A stretch of 64,000 bases of DNA from Beta vulgaris subsp. vulgaris (taxonomy: Eukaryota; Streptophyta; Magnoliopsida; Caryophyllales; Amaranthaceae), in contig NC_079206.1 of assembly GCF_026745355.1 (NCBI RefSeq), positions 18,449,607-18,513,606 on the forward strand, read 5' to 3'. Under the pieces are notes generated by a model. The model saw only the letters and a list, made by a program, of their open reading frames with translations. It did no database searches and was not told the DNA's origin. This document shows, one piece after another, positions 46,875-58,600 of this stretch (positions are counted from its first letter, which is position 1; every line of letters starts with the position of its first letter). A program made the translations under genes and the position numbers.

Positions 46875-49800
46875 CCCCTTGATTCAAAGTTGCATACTCC
46901 CATGTGTAATCTGAAGTATTCTTGTTTCTTGGAAGCAAGTGACTTAGTAAGTATATCTGCAACTTGTTGATTTGTAGCACAGAATTTCACTTCGATATCA
47001 CCCTTTGCTACTAAGTCGCGAATGAAGTGGTGGCGTATGTCAATGTGCTTTGTACGACTGTGAAAAATAGCATTTTTGGTTAAATGGATGGCTGACATGT
47101 TGTCACTGTATAAATCTGTAGCACCTTGTTGTTCTTGAAGGAAGTCTACTAACAACCTCCTTAGCCAAATTGCTTGACATGCTGAAGTTATGGCTGCATA
47201 CTCTGCTTCAGATGAGGATAAAGCCACTGTACTTTGTTTTTTTGATTGCCAAGAGATAACTCCAGACCCAAGAGTAAATACATACCCGAATGTGCTTTTT
47301 CTGTCATCAATAGAACCAACCCAATCGCTGTCACAATAGCCAACCAACTTCATTTTATCAACCTTCTTATACCAAATTCCATACTCAGAGGTACCTGCTA
47401 TATAATGCAATATCCTCTTCACGGCTCCAAGATGATGCTTTGTTGGATTGTGCATAAAACAAGAAACAAGACCAACTGAATGTGCAATATCCGGTCTTGT
47501 GTGAGATAGATAGTTCAAACCACCTACCATGCTTCTGTACAGCTTTGTATTTGCTGCACCTGTATCGTCATTTGCAGATAATTTCTCATTAATATTCATA
47601 GGTGTACATGCTGGAGTGCACCCTGTCAACTGAAATTTTTTTTAGAGATCTTCTGCAAATTTTCGTTGGGTGAGAAAAATACCATCAGCTTGTTGCTTCA
47701 CCTCTAATCCAAGAAAATAATGCAATAACCCCATGTCTGACATTTCAAACTTCTTCATCATGCTACTCTTGAAATCAGCAACAATAGATTCACAAGACCC
47801 CATGTAGATCATATCATCTACATACAAACAAACCACCAGAAAATCAACATTACCTTGCTTCTTCAAATAGAGTGTAGGCTCATGGTCACTCCTTTGAAAA
47901 CCATTCTCCAAAAAATAAGAGTCAATTTTGTTATACCATGCACGCGGGGCTTGTTTAAGGCCATACAATGCCTTCCGTAGCCTATAAACTTTGTTCTCTT
48001 CATCATGAACAACAAAGCCTTCGGGTTGGGCAACATATACCTCCTCCTTCAACTCTCCATTTAGGAAAGCTGATTTAACATCAAACTGAAACACCGGCCA
48101 ACCAAGTTGAGCAGCTAAGGCAAGAAAGGTTCGTACCGTTTCAAATCGAGCCACCGGAGAGAACGTTTCATCATAGCCAACACCTTGCTCTTGTGCATAG
48201 CCCTTTGCTACCAACCGAGCCTTATGCTTTTGCACACTGCCATCAGCTTGATACTTGGTTCGGAACACCCACTTTAACCCAATTGCATTCTTTCCTTGCG
48301 GGAGATTAACTAGCTCCCATGTGTTGTTCTTCCTTATGCACCTCATTTCTTCTGTCATTGCATCTTTCCATACTTGTTCTTTTGCAGCATCATCATAATA
48401 AATAGGATCCGACACGGAGAGAGCAAAATTTGTTGTCTCATAAAGTTCTCTCAGTGAACGAAACTTGCGTTGAGACTCTGGTGTACTCTCTGGTGAAGAT
48501 GTAGTGTTGCTGTCAGGTTGGGAAATAGGGCTTGTTGGCGGCGTAGTGTTGGTGTCACCTTCATATGTGGCATTAAGTACTACACTTGTAGGGGCTTCAC
48601 CATCATCAATAAAAGGAACCATCTGTCCTGCATTATCAGAACTCCAGGACCAACTAGCAGACTCATTAAATAACACATCTCGACTTATAATGATTTTGCC
48701 ACTTATTGGATTATACAACCTATAAGCTTTGGATTTCAAACTATAACCAAGAAAAACACATTTTTCTGATTTATTTTCAAGTTTATGACGAGATGATTTT
48801 ACCAAAGCATAGGCTATACAACCAAAAACTTTTAAGTGGCTTACCAGAGGCTTCACATTATGCCATGCTTCATATGGAGTCTAATTCATGATTGCCTTTG
48901 TGGGAGAGATGTTGCGAAGATACACCGACGTAGCTACTGCTTCTGCCCAGAACTGATTTGGAAGCCCTCTTGCCTTCAACATGCTTCTGGCCATTTGTAC
49001 AATGGTTCGGTTCTTCCGTTCAGCAATGTCATTTTGCTCTGGGGTATAGGGTGTCGTAAGTTGCTTGTAGATTCCAAGCTCTTCACAAAATGCATCAAAA
49101 TCATTTGAGCAAAATTCACCTCCATTGTCTGTGCGCAACTTCTTTATGGAACAGCCTGATTATTTCTCAACAAATGCTTTGAACTTTGTAAACATATCAA
49201 GTGCTTCAGACTTGAGTGTGAAAAAGTAAACCCAACTCATCCTTGTATAATCATCAGTGAACAATAGAAAATAACGACTACCATTCAATGACTCCGTTTT
49301 CATCGGCCCACACAGGTCTGCATGTACTAACTCAAGACATTTAGTGGCTCTTCGGGACTTCCCAACGGGAAAAGGCTTTTTCTGTGTTTTCCTAAGACAC
49401 ACCCTTCACAGAACTCAAGTTTATTGATGTGTGGTAGGCCTAAAACCATCTCTTTTTGACTCAATAATTTCAACCCATTAAGATGTAAGTGGCCATAACG
49501 CAAATGCCATAGGTCAGAGTCACTACAACCTTTAACAAGAAGAGCCTTGTCTTCTACAAGAGACACATCAAGTGGGAAGATTCTGTTTTTTGTCATACTA
49601 ACACAAGCAAGAGTAAGACCCGACTTCTTATCTCTAATAGCACACTGACCATTATCAAACACAACAACCAACCCATCATTCATCAATTGTCCCACACTTA
49701 GCAAATTGTGAGCTAAACTAGGTACAAAGAAAACATCATGCAATAATTTCTTTTTACCATTACTAGTACAAATAGCAATTGTACCTTTCCCATCAACCTG

Positions 49801-50895
49801 AACTTTCTTGTTATCACCAAGTCGAACTTCGGATTTTTTGGAGACATCCAAGGTTATTTCAAACAGCGAGCGAGAGTTGGACATGTGGTTGGAGCACCCA
49901 CTGTCAATGAACCAGACATCCTGATCAGCGGTGTTGCTAGAAAAGTGTGCCATAAACAACGTCTCAGACGTCTCAGCTTACTCGATCAAGTTTGCCTTTG
50001 GTTCCTCGGTGTTCTGTTTTGACCAACAATCTATCTCTTTATGGCCAAATTTTTTGCAATAGTGGCATTGAATGGAGCTCTTGTGGGTGAAGTAGCGTTG
50101 CTCTGAGGATCGACCACGTCCTCTACCACCAGTAGAGCGACCACCGCGGCCTCGACCACGGTATCCACCTCTGCCATAGCCTTGTCCACCAGAAAAATCA
50201 GCAGATTTCTCTTTAAAGGCCCCCCCTTTCACTTGGAATGCCTTCTCTTCAGTGCTTTCTTTCCTTCTATTCAATCTCTCTTCATGATTTTGCAAAGAGC
50301 TCATCAATTCAGCAAAAGTATAAGTGGAGAGGTCATGGGATTCCTCAATTGCAGGAACAATAGGATCAAACCGATCATTTAGATTACGCAAAATCTTTTT
50401 GACAACCGTTTGATCAGTGATGATCTCTCCATAAGACCTCATTCTATTGACAATTGAGCTTGCTTTAGACAAATAATCTTGCACAGATTCTTGCTTTTCC
50501 ATCATCAAATTGGAAAATTCAGAATGAAGGGATTGAAGCTTTACCTCGATCACCTTCGCGGAGCCCTGAAATTCAGTTTTTAAAGTCTGCCAAGCTTCCT
50601 TCGATGAAGTTGCAGAAGCAATTCGTGAGAAGAGAGAATCACTCATGGCTTGTTGAAGGAAAAATAAGGCTTTAGCATCTTTTTTCTTATTTTCCTTCAA
50701 TTTCTGTTCATCCTTGTCTTTATCATCATACCCATCTTCAACAAACTCCCATAATTCCTGAGATTTGAAGAGGGTCTTCATCTTAATTGACCAAAACTCA
50801 TACTTATCCCCAACAAAAATAGGAATGAGTGGCTGGGAAGTGGCGGAAATCCCATTTGTGGCCATGAATACTCTCAATTTTGTGAAATTCCTCAC
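46875..50895 (-). pseudogene. Copia-2 gag-pol with five lesions
   Basis: Gag (50895 down to 49978) is open and starts at about 50862 (MATNGISATSQPLIPIF), with an RG-rich region and the knuckle CHYCKKFGHKEIDC near 50027-50068. Protease DSGCSNH follows near 49900 after one TAA at 49978-49980. Integrase (LVHADLCGP, LRTDNGGEF, TPYTPEQNDIAERKNR) covers 49400-48880, RT 48330-47700 with YVDDMIY near 47815, and RNase H 47500-46880 with ALSSSEAEYAAI and HIDIRHHF. The lesions are that TAA, a frameshift near 49395 and stops near 49158, 48881 and 47642. Their number is striking against the nearly identical LTRs. Confidence 0.92.
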
Positions 50896-51065
50896 TGGGT
50901 TTCACTCAAGCTCTCAATGAAACAATGGCTGCGGTGCCCACTTGTTTCTCACTCTAACTTTACTCTTTTTAACCTGGAAAATTTTTAATGCTTTGAAAGT
51001 GGAGTAAAGCTGCGGTGCTTTACTAACCAAGCCCACTCAAAGATTAAAAAAAGCTACTGATACCA

Positions 51066-51328
51066 AGATAAAAGCTTAAAGAGGAAAGAATCATAACTTG
51101 ATTGTATTAAAATAATGAAAAATAAGGAAACATTTATATAGGTAACACAAACTAACTCAAGCTAAAACAAAGGAAAAGAAAGTGGGATCATGGCCCACGA
51201 AACATACTGCTAATTTGCTAATACTTAGAAAATGAATTAACAAATAAATACCCACTAACTTATGAATCCTAAATAAAAGCAAAGTCAAACAACAACTTTG
51301 AAGCACTACTTCCACTGATTATCCAACA
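51066..51328 (-). repeat. Copia-2 5' LTR
   Basis: 263 bp, differing from the 3' LTR at about two positions. Confidence 0.92.
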
Positions 51329-51333
51329 GTCAA

Positions 51334-52679
51334 GAAGGCTCTGACAATGGTGCGAATATGATGTCAATGACTTGGAAAGTATGACATTGACTTCGGGTCC
51401 TCTTGCTCCTTGATTTGGCACCACCACATTAGTCTTCACTCTTCAGCAAGCATAGCATGCACTCCTTCATGGCGTCTGTTTTTGCGTCACAACAACAGCA
51501 AGCATAGCATGCACTCCTTCATGGCGTCACCACGTCGGCGACTCCTTATGGCGTTAGCCGTTAAGTAAAGTGGTTGGATCGGAGACAAGTCATGGCAATC
51601 ACAAACCTGCAAATGACTATAAAAAAAGGAAAGACGGTGTCACAACATTGATGAGAATGGCATCTCCTCCTTCATGGCGTTATCTCGTCGGCAAAATGGC
51701 ATCTCCTTCATGGTGTCAAGGGCTCTCATCCATGGTGTTAAGCAGGTGGCTTAGCAGCTTCTTGAACAAGGGTCATGTAGGCTTAGCTTGAATTCCTTGC
51801 TCTTCGACTTCCATGATGATAAAAATTTTCACTCCCATGAAGTTGTATTTATAGCCGAGAGATATTGAGTTAGCAAGGACTTTCCATCCATCAAAAATTG
51901 ATTTTCAAAAAAAAAAGTTTGTTGAGCATTTTGTGGGTTTTGACCAAGTTCTAGTATATTAAAACAAAAGTTAGTTGAGCAATGCGGGTGTGGTAGTGCT
52001 GGCAAGACCACGGCTTGGGAACGCAGGGCCGGGGGGCAGAGCAATGTAGTTGTGGTAGTGCTGGTATGGCGGCAAGATCACGGCTTCGGGGATACAGGGC
52101 CTCGGGGCAGTGCAGTGGTGGCAGTGCTAGTATGGCTTCGACTTGTGCTCGACGTCGGTTTCGGGTCCTCCGCGTCGGCAGAAGGTCGCGTCTTGCTTTG
52201 ATGATGGAGTAAAATTTGTGGCGTCAAAGATGCATATATATAATGTGGGCATAAGTTTTTGAGTTGGATAAAAATTCTACAAAGTTATTTATCCTAAACC
52301 ACCAAAGATTTGGATTAAAGTTTGAAGCAACGTTATCTCATTCAAATTCCATAAAATCCGGCCAAACATGGAATACGAGCATGTATATAATTTCTATCTT
52401 GTGTAGAAGAGCAAATTATATCCTAAGTTGTAAATTCAACCACAAAAAACAAATACTCATGGGCTTTAATTGATTGTGGACGTGTAGTAATACTACTACA
52501 GTACGTGGCATGAGGCACACTAACAAAAAGGAAAGTATTTGGTGGGCTTGACCATGACAAAAGTCATGTGGTTATATCAAGACAATATGGCCAGGGCTTG
52601 TATGTTAAAAAATTTCGAGACTTAATCACAATCAAAACACTCAAAATCGTGTATGTGATACAGTTTCGAGGGAGCAATT
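51334..52679 (+). other. Interior of the Gypsy-type element, right part
   Basis: Contains dispersed repeats of ACTCCTTCATGGCGTC near 51460, 51510, 51540, 51660 and 51705, and a GGGCCTCGGGGCAGTGC block at 52088 that recurs at 46026-46041. No conserved protein is visible. A purine run (GAGGGAGCAA) at about 52667-52676 may be the polypurine tract. Confidence 0.6.
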
Positions 52680-53412
52680 TGTAGGCATAAAATTTTTATT
52701 ATATGCCACGTCACACATTAAAGTCAAATGTTGACTTTTGTTAATAAATGATCATCTAAATTAATTAATTTGGGCTCACTATTAAACGTGGCCTATTTTA
52801 ATTAAATCATTTATTATTGAGTATTGGACTCATTAAATGAAAGTTGGACTGTTATGTCTATGAGGCCAAAGAGGCAGGTCATGTGGAAACCCAAGGGTTC
52901 TTCTAACTCTATAAATAGAGCTCTCCTCTTCACTTGCTGGAGGAGAAGAAATCAGACTCCAGAACCAGCAAAGAGAAAAACATAAGGCACATCCTAAACT
53001 TCTCAAGTAGCCTCTCTACCAGCAGTCAAGTTGCATCAGATTCTCTCCGAGAAGAAGAACAAGATCAACCTTGAGCGAGATCAAGCCCGAAGGCCCTCAT
53101 TCAAGAAGATCATATTGGTTCTTGAGCAACAACAAACCAACATCAAATACTTCCAATAGAAGAAGAACAACAAGAATTCAAATTGATGTGTCGTTCTATT
53201 CTACATCAATATCCCTGAACAAGATCATGCATAAAGGCCCTTATTCAGGAAAATCAAAATTGTTCGTGAATTGCAAAGTTCAAATACACGTGGAGATTTA
53301 ATCAGAGGATTAAAACATTAGAGATTGTAACCCAAAAAATACAAAAATAATAAAATTATCATTTGTTCACATCTTTTGATTCTATTTTGCAGATTTAAAA
53401 TTTGTGTTTACA
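52680..53412 (+). repeat. Gypsy-type element 3' LTR
   Basis: 733 bp, same ends as the 5' LTR and about 23 differences by eye. Followed by the second GATGG. Confidence 0.92.
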
Positions 53413-53892
53413 GATGGAATAGTCAATAGAACGAGTTATCTAAACCAAAATCAGTCTTCTCTTTAGAAGACGAAATACGAGTGCGACTCCGTATTCCCTT
53501 GACCTACGATATCGATGAACCTTTAAAATAAAAATGGGACATGGCGATCCATCCGGTCACAAAAAAAGCCATGAGCTACCACCATGTACTCCAACTCATA
53601 CTTGTCCAACACTTCAGATGTGTACAAGTCTAAAGCTATTGCTATCCACGTTTTACTTTACGTGATTAATAATTTCTTCACTTGTTATGACTCACAAGTA
53701 GCACAAATAATATAATCATCAGTCCACAATCATACACTTTCATTTTTATCTTAGGAGATTAAATATTCACCTCATATGACTGAGAAATGTGGTTCAAGAT
53801 TACAACCTTATTATGCTTCCAAACAGAGAATACATCAGGATACAAAATGATAAATCTCGACTTCTATTTTTCAATTGTGACTTAATAGATAA

Positions 53893-55273
53893 TTAGTAGC
53901 CTATAAATGGTGATGACACAGCATTCATGAATTCCTCATCTGATTCAAGAGCTCTCATTGTATCAGGGGGTAAACATATTTCCAAGTCCACACTTCCTCC
54001 ACCCTCATATCCTTCATAAGAAGTCGCCTTTCCAGCTACTTTGTTTGCATACCCACTACGAATAGCTACTGCTTTTCCGAGTCCAACTTCATTCCCGTAC
54101 ATGTCAAATCTCGGTGAGCTTCCCATCATCACACTAGAAGAGTCAAAAAACTTGTCAAGCTGGTAGATCAGAGGAACTTCCAGCCATTCATTTATGAAAT
54201 CGCGCACAACTTTGTCATTGTGATTTACCACTGTGTGGTTTAACAATGATGCAGCCCACCCTAAGTTATGATCAAGTAGTTCACCAACTTTTGTAGTAGC
54301 TTTCAACGTGCTTATACAGTTACCAAAATACTCTTTAGGCAAAGGTGGATGTAGTCTATGCCTATTATTAGCCGCTAATTTGCAATTTGTCACCTGATCA
54401 TAAGATAGATGGTTTGCTCGAACAATAGCACGCCAACAGAGTGATGATAAGGCCTGAAAGGATGAAATTTTATGGGTTGTGTTACACTCCTCATTTGCTT
54501 TTTCTTTAAGTCTCGCCATTGACTCAGAGGAAAAATGGAAGATCCTCTCTTTGAGTTGAGGTGCTTTATACCTACTAACGAATTCATCTGGTTTCGCAAA
54601 TGGAAGGATAACAGGTGGATCACAACAATTAGGAAACCAACGTTTATGTATTGGCACACGCGATACAGGAACTAATTCCTCGTGTTTTGCTCTATGGATC
54701 TCAGACCACATTTTCCAAAAATGCCAGTATGAGGTTCCATCTGCTAGGGCATGATTCATAGAGCAACCAATGAACACTCCCATCTAAAAGCTCCGTGACT
54801 TGAATAGTTAACAAAGACTTGAAATGACCATCATGGTTAACATTTTTGTCGTGGTCAAAAAAAGATTGAACCACTAGAGGAACATCAGTGGGTGAAAGTA
54901 GGTCGGATATAGTCATATCCAATGTAGCATGGATGAATCTCACACCAGGGCCTTTGTTGCAGTCGACGAAGACTAGATATTTGTGCTGGTCTTCGTCTAC
55001 TTGTGCCGCGAGTTGGCCAGCTAATGGGTAGAAATGGATGAGGGTGAGTGAAAGGGAGTCCTTGAGACTCTGAAGGAATTTGTGAATGGAGAATGCTTGG
55101 TCATTTATATGTGAAGGTTTGATGAAGAGAAGACCCTTTTGGATGTAATGAACAGAAAGCATAGTTAAATCTAAAGGAGCTAAGTAGTAAGGTTGATTAG
55201 CCTCATGCACTTCATACTTTGGCTTGACGAAAGATTCTGAGATGTGTTTAACAGTTGTAGATAATGAACCCAT
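53893..55273 (-). pseudogene. BAHD (HXXXD-type) acyltransferase with one frameshift
   Basis: The - strand reads MGSLSTTVKHISESFVKPKY from 55273 and continues to ELLDG (residue 165, about 54779), where one extra base shifts the frame; the other frame then gives VFIGCSMNHALADGTSYWHF and runs to a stop at 53893. Joined over the shift it would be about 459 residues, a normal BAHD length, with no intron. HALAD is the catalytic HXXXD (His base near 54753). The DFGWG motif near the C-terminus is replaced by EVGLG (YGNEVGLGKAVAIRSG), which is unusual. Family members transfer acyl groups from acyl-CoA to plant metabolites in the cytosol; the closest type I recall is At3g50280-like, with unknown substrate. 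Either a genuine one-base insertion or a sequencing error explains the shift. Confidence 0.85.
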
Positions 55274-55357
55274 TTTATGATACTGAGTCTGATATCAGTG
55301 GGAGCCTGGGTGGTAGAAGAAAGGTTTATGTCAAGTTCCCATTTTGTATTACATACT

Positions 55358-55699
55358 AAAGAAAGTATTGAGATACTTTCAGATTAAATGCAAGATCGAA
55401 TCTTTGAGAGGGTTAGTTCCCAGGTTTTGTATATTGCTTTAGAAAAGGCTGCGCCTCCTTTCTTTCTTACAATACCTTTTCTCTCTTAACCTACATATTA
55501 TTTACAGCACTCTATTTATATCTGTGCACTAACATGTGACCTAGAGGGAATACAAAGTAATTACACTAGAAGACAAGAAAACAGCTGCCTAAGATAGTAC
55601 AAGGTTGCACATGATCCCAGATGGATGTGTTTGCACCTGATTACATATATCAGCTATTTAGGTGAGGTGTCAAGTCCCATGTGCCATATATTTCTTTAC
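55358..55699 (-). repeat. Copia-3 3' LTR, next to the BAHD start
   Basis: 342 bp. Its TATA box, TATAAATAG on the - strand at 55512-55520, would start transcripts around 55480 that run out of the LTR towards the BAHD start codon at 55273. Confidence 0.92.
55512..55520 (-). promoter_or_regulatory. TATA box of the Copia-3 3' LTR facing the BAHD gene
   Basis: TATAAATAG on the - strand, the best promoter motif in the LTR. Read-through would give a leader of roughly 200 bases before the BAHD ATG. Confidence 0.6.
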
Positions 55700-58600
55700 C
55701 CCCCTCCCCCCGCAAGTTGGACTTGGGTAGGGGACACAAGTCCAAGCTTGGCACACAACAGATGATGTTGTTTAGCACATAGAGACTTGGTCATAATATC
55801 AGCAATCTGAGAAGCAGATCTGATGAAACTAGTGGAGAGAAAACCAGCATCAAGATATTCCCTTACATAATGACAATCAACCTTGAGGTGCTTGGTCCTC
55901 TCATGAAAAACCGGATTGTGAGCAAGATAATGAGCTGAAATATTGTCACAAAAGAGCTGGATAGGTTTAGGTATGTTGCATAGAAGATCTTCTAGTACAC
56001 CATCCATCCAAACAAGCTCGGATGTAGTCTGAGACATACATCTATATTCAGATTCTGTAGATGATTTTGAGACTGTCTTTTGTTTCTTTTTCTTCCAAGA
56101 GACTAAACAATCTGCCAAGAACACACACCAACCTGTGAGAGACCTTGCACTAAAAGAGCATGCTCCCCAGTCAGCATCACAGTAAGCTGTGAGTTTGCTC
56201 TCTCCTTGTAAGGGATAAAATAACCCCCAGTCTTGAGTCCCTTAAAGATACTTCACCACATGAAGAGCAGCATGCCAATGTGGGATTCTAGGTTGAACCA
56301 TAAACTGACTAAGCTGTTGTACAGAGTAAGAGATGTTAGGTCTGCTCATGTTCAAATACAACAATCTCCCAGTAATTCTTCTGTACTTTTCTGGTTCCTC
56401 CATCACTTCTCCTTCATGTGTGGAGAGTTTCACATGTTGAGGGAAAGGAGAGGACCATTCCTTGCAAGTCTCCAGCCCTGCATCTCTAACTAACTCTTTA
56501 ATGTACTTCCTTTGATTCAGAAGAGTACCTTGAGTAATTCTGGATACTTCAAGACCCAGAAAGAACCTCATTTCCCCTAGATCCTTTGTGGTGAATTCAG
56601 TGTCTAGCGCTTGTTTAAGTTCTTCAATACAAGCTGTGTCATCTCCTGTGATGAGCAAATCATCTACATAAACAAGAATTGCACACTTTTTTCTTTCTTG
56701 TTCTTTGCAGAATAGGGAATAATCCCTCTTAGACTGATGAAATCCTCTGCTTTTCAGAAATTTTGTAAGCTCAAGGTTCCATTGCCTGGAAGCTTGTTTG
56801 AGCCCATAGATACTCTTCCTTAGCTTACAAACCATCCCTGCAGGAACATTGTGGCATCCTTGAGGAGCTTTCATGTAAAGGTCTTCTTCTATGAACCCAT
56901 GAAGGAAGGCATTGTTTATGTCCAATTGATGTAGCTTCCAATCTTTGAGGGTGGCTAGAGCAACAAGCATTCTAACTGTGGTAAATTTCGCCACAGGAGA
57001 AAAAGTATGCTTGTAATCTTTTCCCTTCTCTTGTTTATCCCCCCTAGCTACTAGTCTGGCCTTCAACCTTTCTACCTTTCCTTCTTTGTTTAGTTTCACC
57101 TTATACACCCACTTGCTATCAATAGCCTTCTTCCTCGGTGGCAATTCTTTCCATTCCCAGGTCTCATTCTTTTCCAAGGCAGCTAACTCCTCCTCCATAG
57201 CTTGTTTCCACCCTTCGTCTTGAGCAGCTTGTTTGTAACTACAAGGCTCCTTCACTTGCATTGTATTATGCAGAGAAATCACATAATCAGGAGAATAATA
57301 CTCCATGTCACACAACTTGTGATCACCAATGTGTGCTGTCATGTTGCTGGAACTCATCTCAGAATTCTTGGGTAGCTGATAGGCAAAGTCCTTCAGCTTG
57401 GAAGGAACATGTCTTTCCCTGGTTGACCTTCTTACAATCATAGGTTCATCTCTGACAGGTTGAATTTCAGCTAATGAACCTTCCATATTCTGCTGATCTT
57501 CAGCTTCAATGTTCTCTGTAGTCATTGCATCTCCATCTGTTTCTCTCTCCAAATCAGCTTCATTCATATCACCAACTGGAAACTGAGAATCCTCCTTTTC
57601 TTCAAACAAAGGAACTTGATTCATCACTACCTTTAATTCATTTTCAGATCCTTTTTTCAAAAGAAAAGGAAATATGTTCTCTTTGAACACAACATCTCGA
57701 CTAACATATGTTTGCCCCTTTTGCAAATCATATAACTTATACCCCTTTGACCATAAGGGTAACCAACTAGGATGCTTCTAATCCCCTTCCCTTCAAACTT
57801 ATCATTTCTTCTGTCATTGCTTTTGCCATAGCACAGACATCCTATGATCCTCAAGTGATCATAACTTGGTTCCTTCTTCTTCAATCTCTCATATGGAGTT
57901 TCCCAATTTATGATAGCACTTGGTAACAGGTTTATCAAGTGTATGTGTTGCAGCAAGAATGCATTCTCCCCACAAGAACTTTGGCAATCCTGCATGAATC
58001 CTAAGAGCCCTAACAGTTTCCAAGAGAAACCTGTGCTTTCTCTCTACTCTAGCATTTTGTTGTGGTACACCAGCCACACTTCTTTGATGAATGATGCCTT
58101 TCATCCCAAATAAAACATCACACTCCTCTCTCATGATTTCAGTTCCATTGTCACTTCTGACAATCTTCACCTTGCTATTGAATTGGTTCTCACTATATGC
58201 AAGAAATCTTTCTATCACATCTTTCACTTTGTCCTTACTTTTCAGCAAGTGAATCCATGTGGCTCTACTATAGTCATCAACTATAGTTAGAAAATATCTA
58301 TCACCTGATATGTTTGGCACCCTATAGGCCCCCCAAAGGTCCACATGTATCAGTTCAAAAATTCTTCCTGCCATGCTATTACTAATGGGAAAGGGAAGCC
58401 TATGATGCTTTGCTACACAACAAGTATCACAATCAAAAACTTTCACATTCTTGCAATCACAAAATTTTAAATGTTGCAATTTTTACAAAAATCCATGTCC
58501 AAGTCTAGCATGAATAACACTTAAACTAAGATTACTATTAGTAGTATTACATTTAGCTTTATTGTTTAATTCATCACTGCAGCTTCTTTCTTCCTTCTTT

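Larger units (their letters stand above)
46609..51328 (-). mobile_element. Copia-2: Ty1/copia element nested in the Gypsy-type element
   Basis: Identical-length LTRs of 263 bp at 46609-46871 and 51066-51328 differ at only about two sites. GTCAA flanks both ends (46604-46608 and 51329-51333). On the - strand the LTR starts TGTTGGATAATC and ends TTTTATCT, so its termini are TG and CT rather than TG and CA. A tRNA-Met primer site (TGGTATCAG) follows the 5' LTR, whose boundary is at 51066. Gag and pol are present, with five lesions. Confidence 0.93.
42851..53412 (+). mobile_element. Non-autonomous Gypsy-type LTR element with nested Copia-2
   Basis: LTRs at 42851-43583 and 52680-53412, each 733 bp, start TGTAGGCATAAA and end GTGTTTACA. 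GATGG flanks both ends (42846-42850 and 53413-53417). The PBS-like TTTGGCACGCTCGGTGGGAC follows the 5' LTR. Inside there is only a gag-like frame with stops and several tandem arrays; protease, RT and integrase are absent. This fits a large non-autonomous derivative that depended on another element. Without the nested Copia-2 it is about 5.8 kb. LTRs differ at about 3 percent of sites by eye, older than the Copia-2 LTRs within it. Confidence 0.9.

Noticed and set aside
54390..54659. 89-residue frame antisense or out of frame within the BAHD gene
   Set aside because: It overlaps the conserved BAHD frame and has no features of its own.
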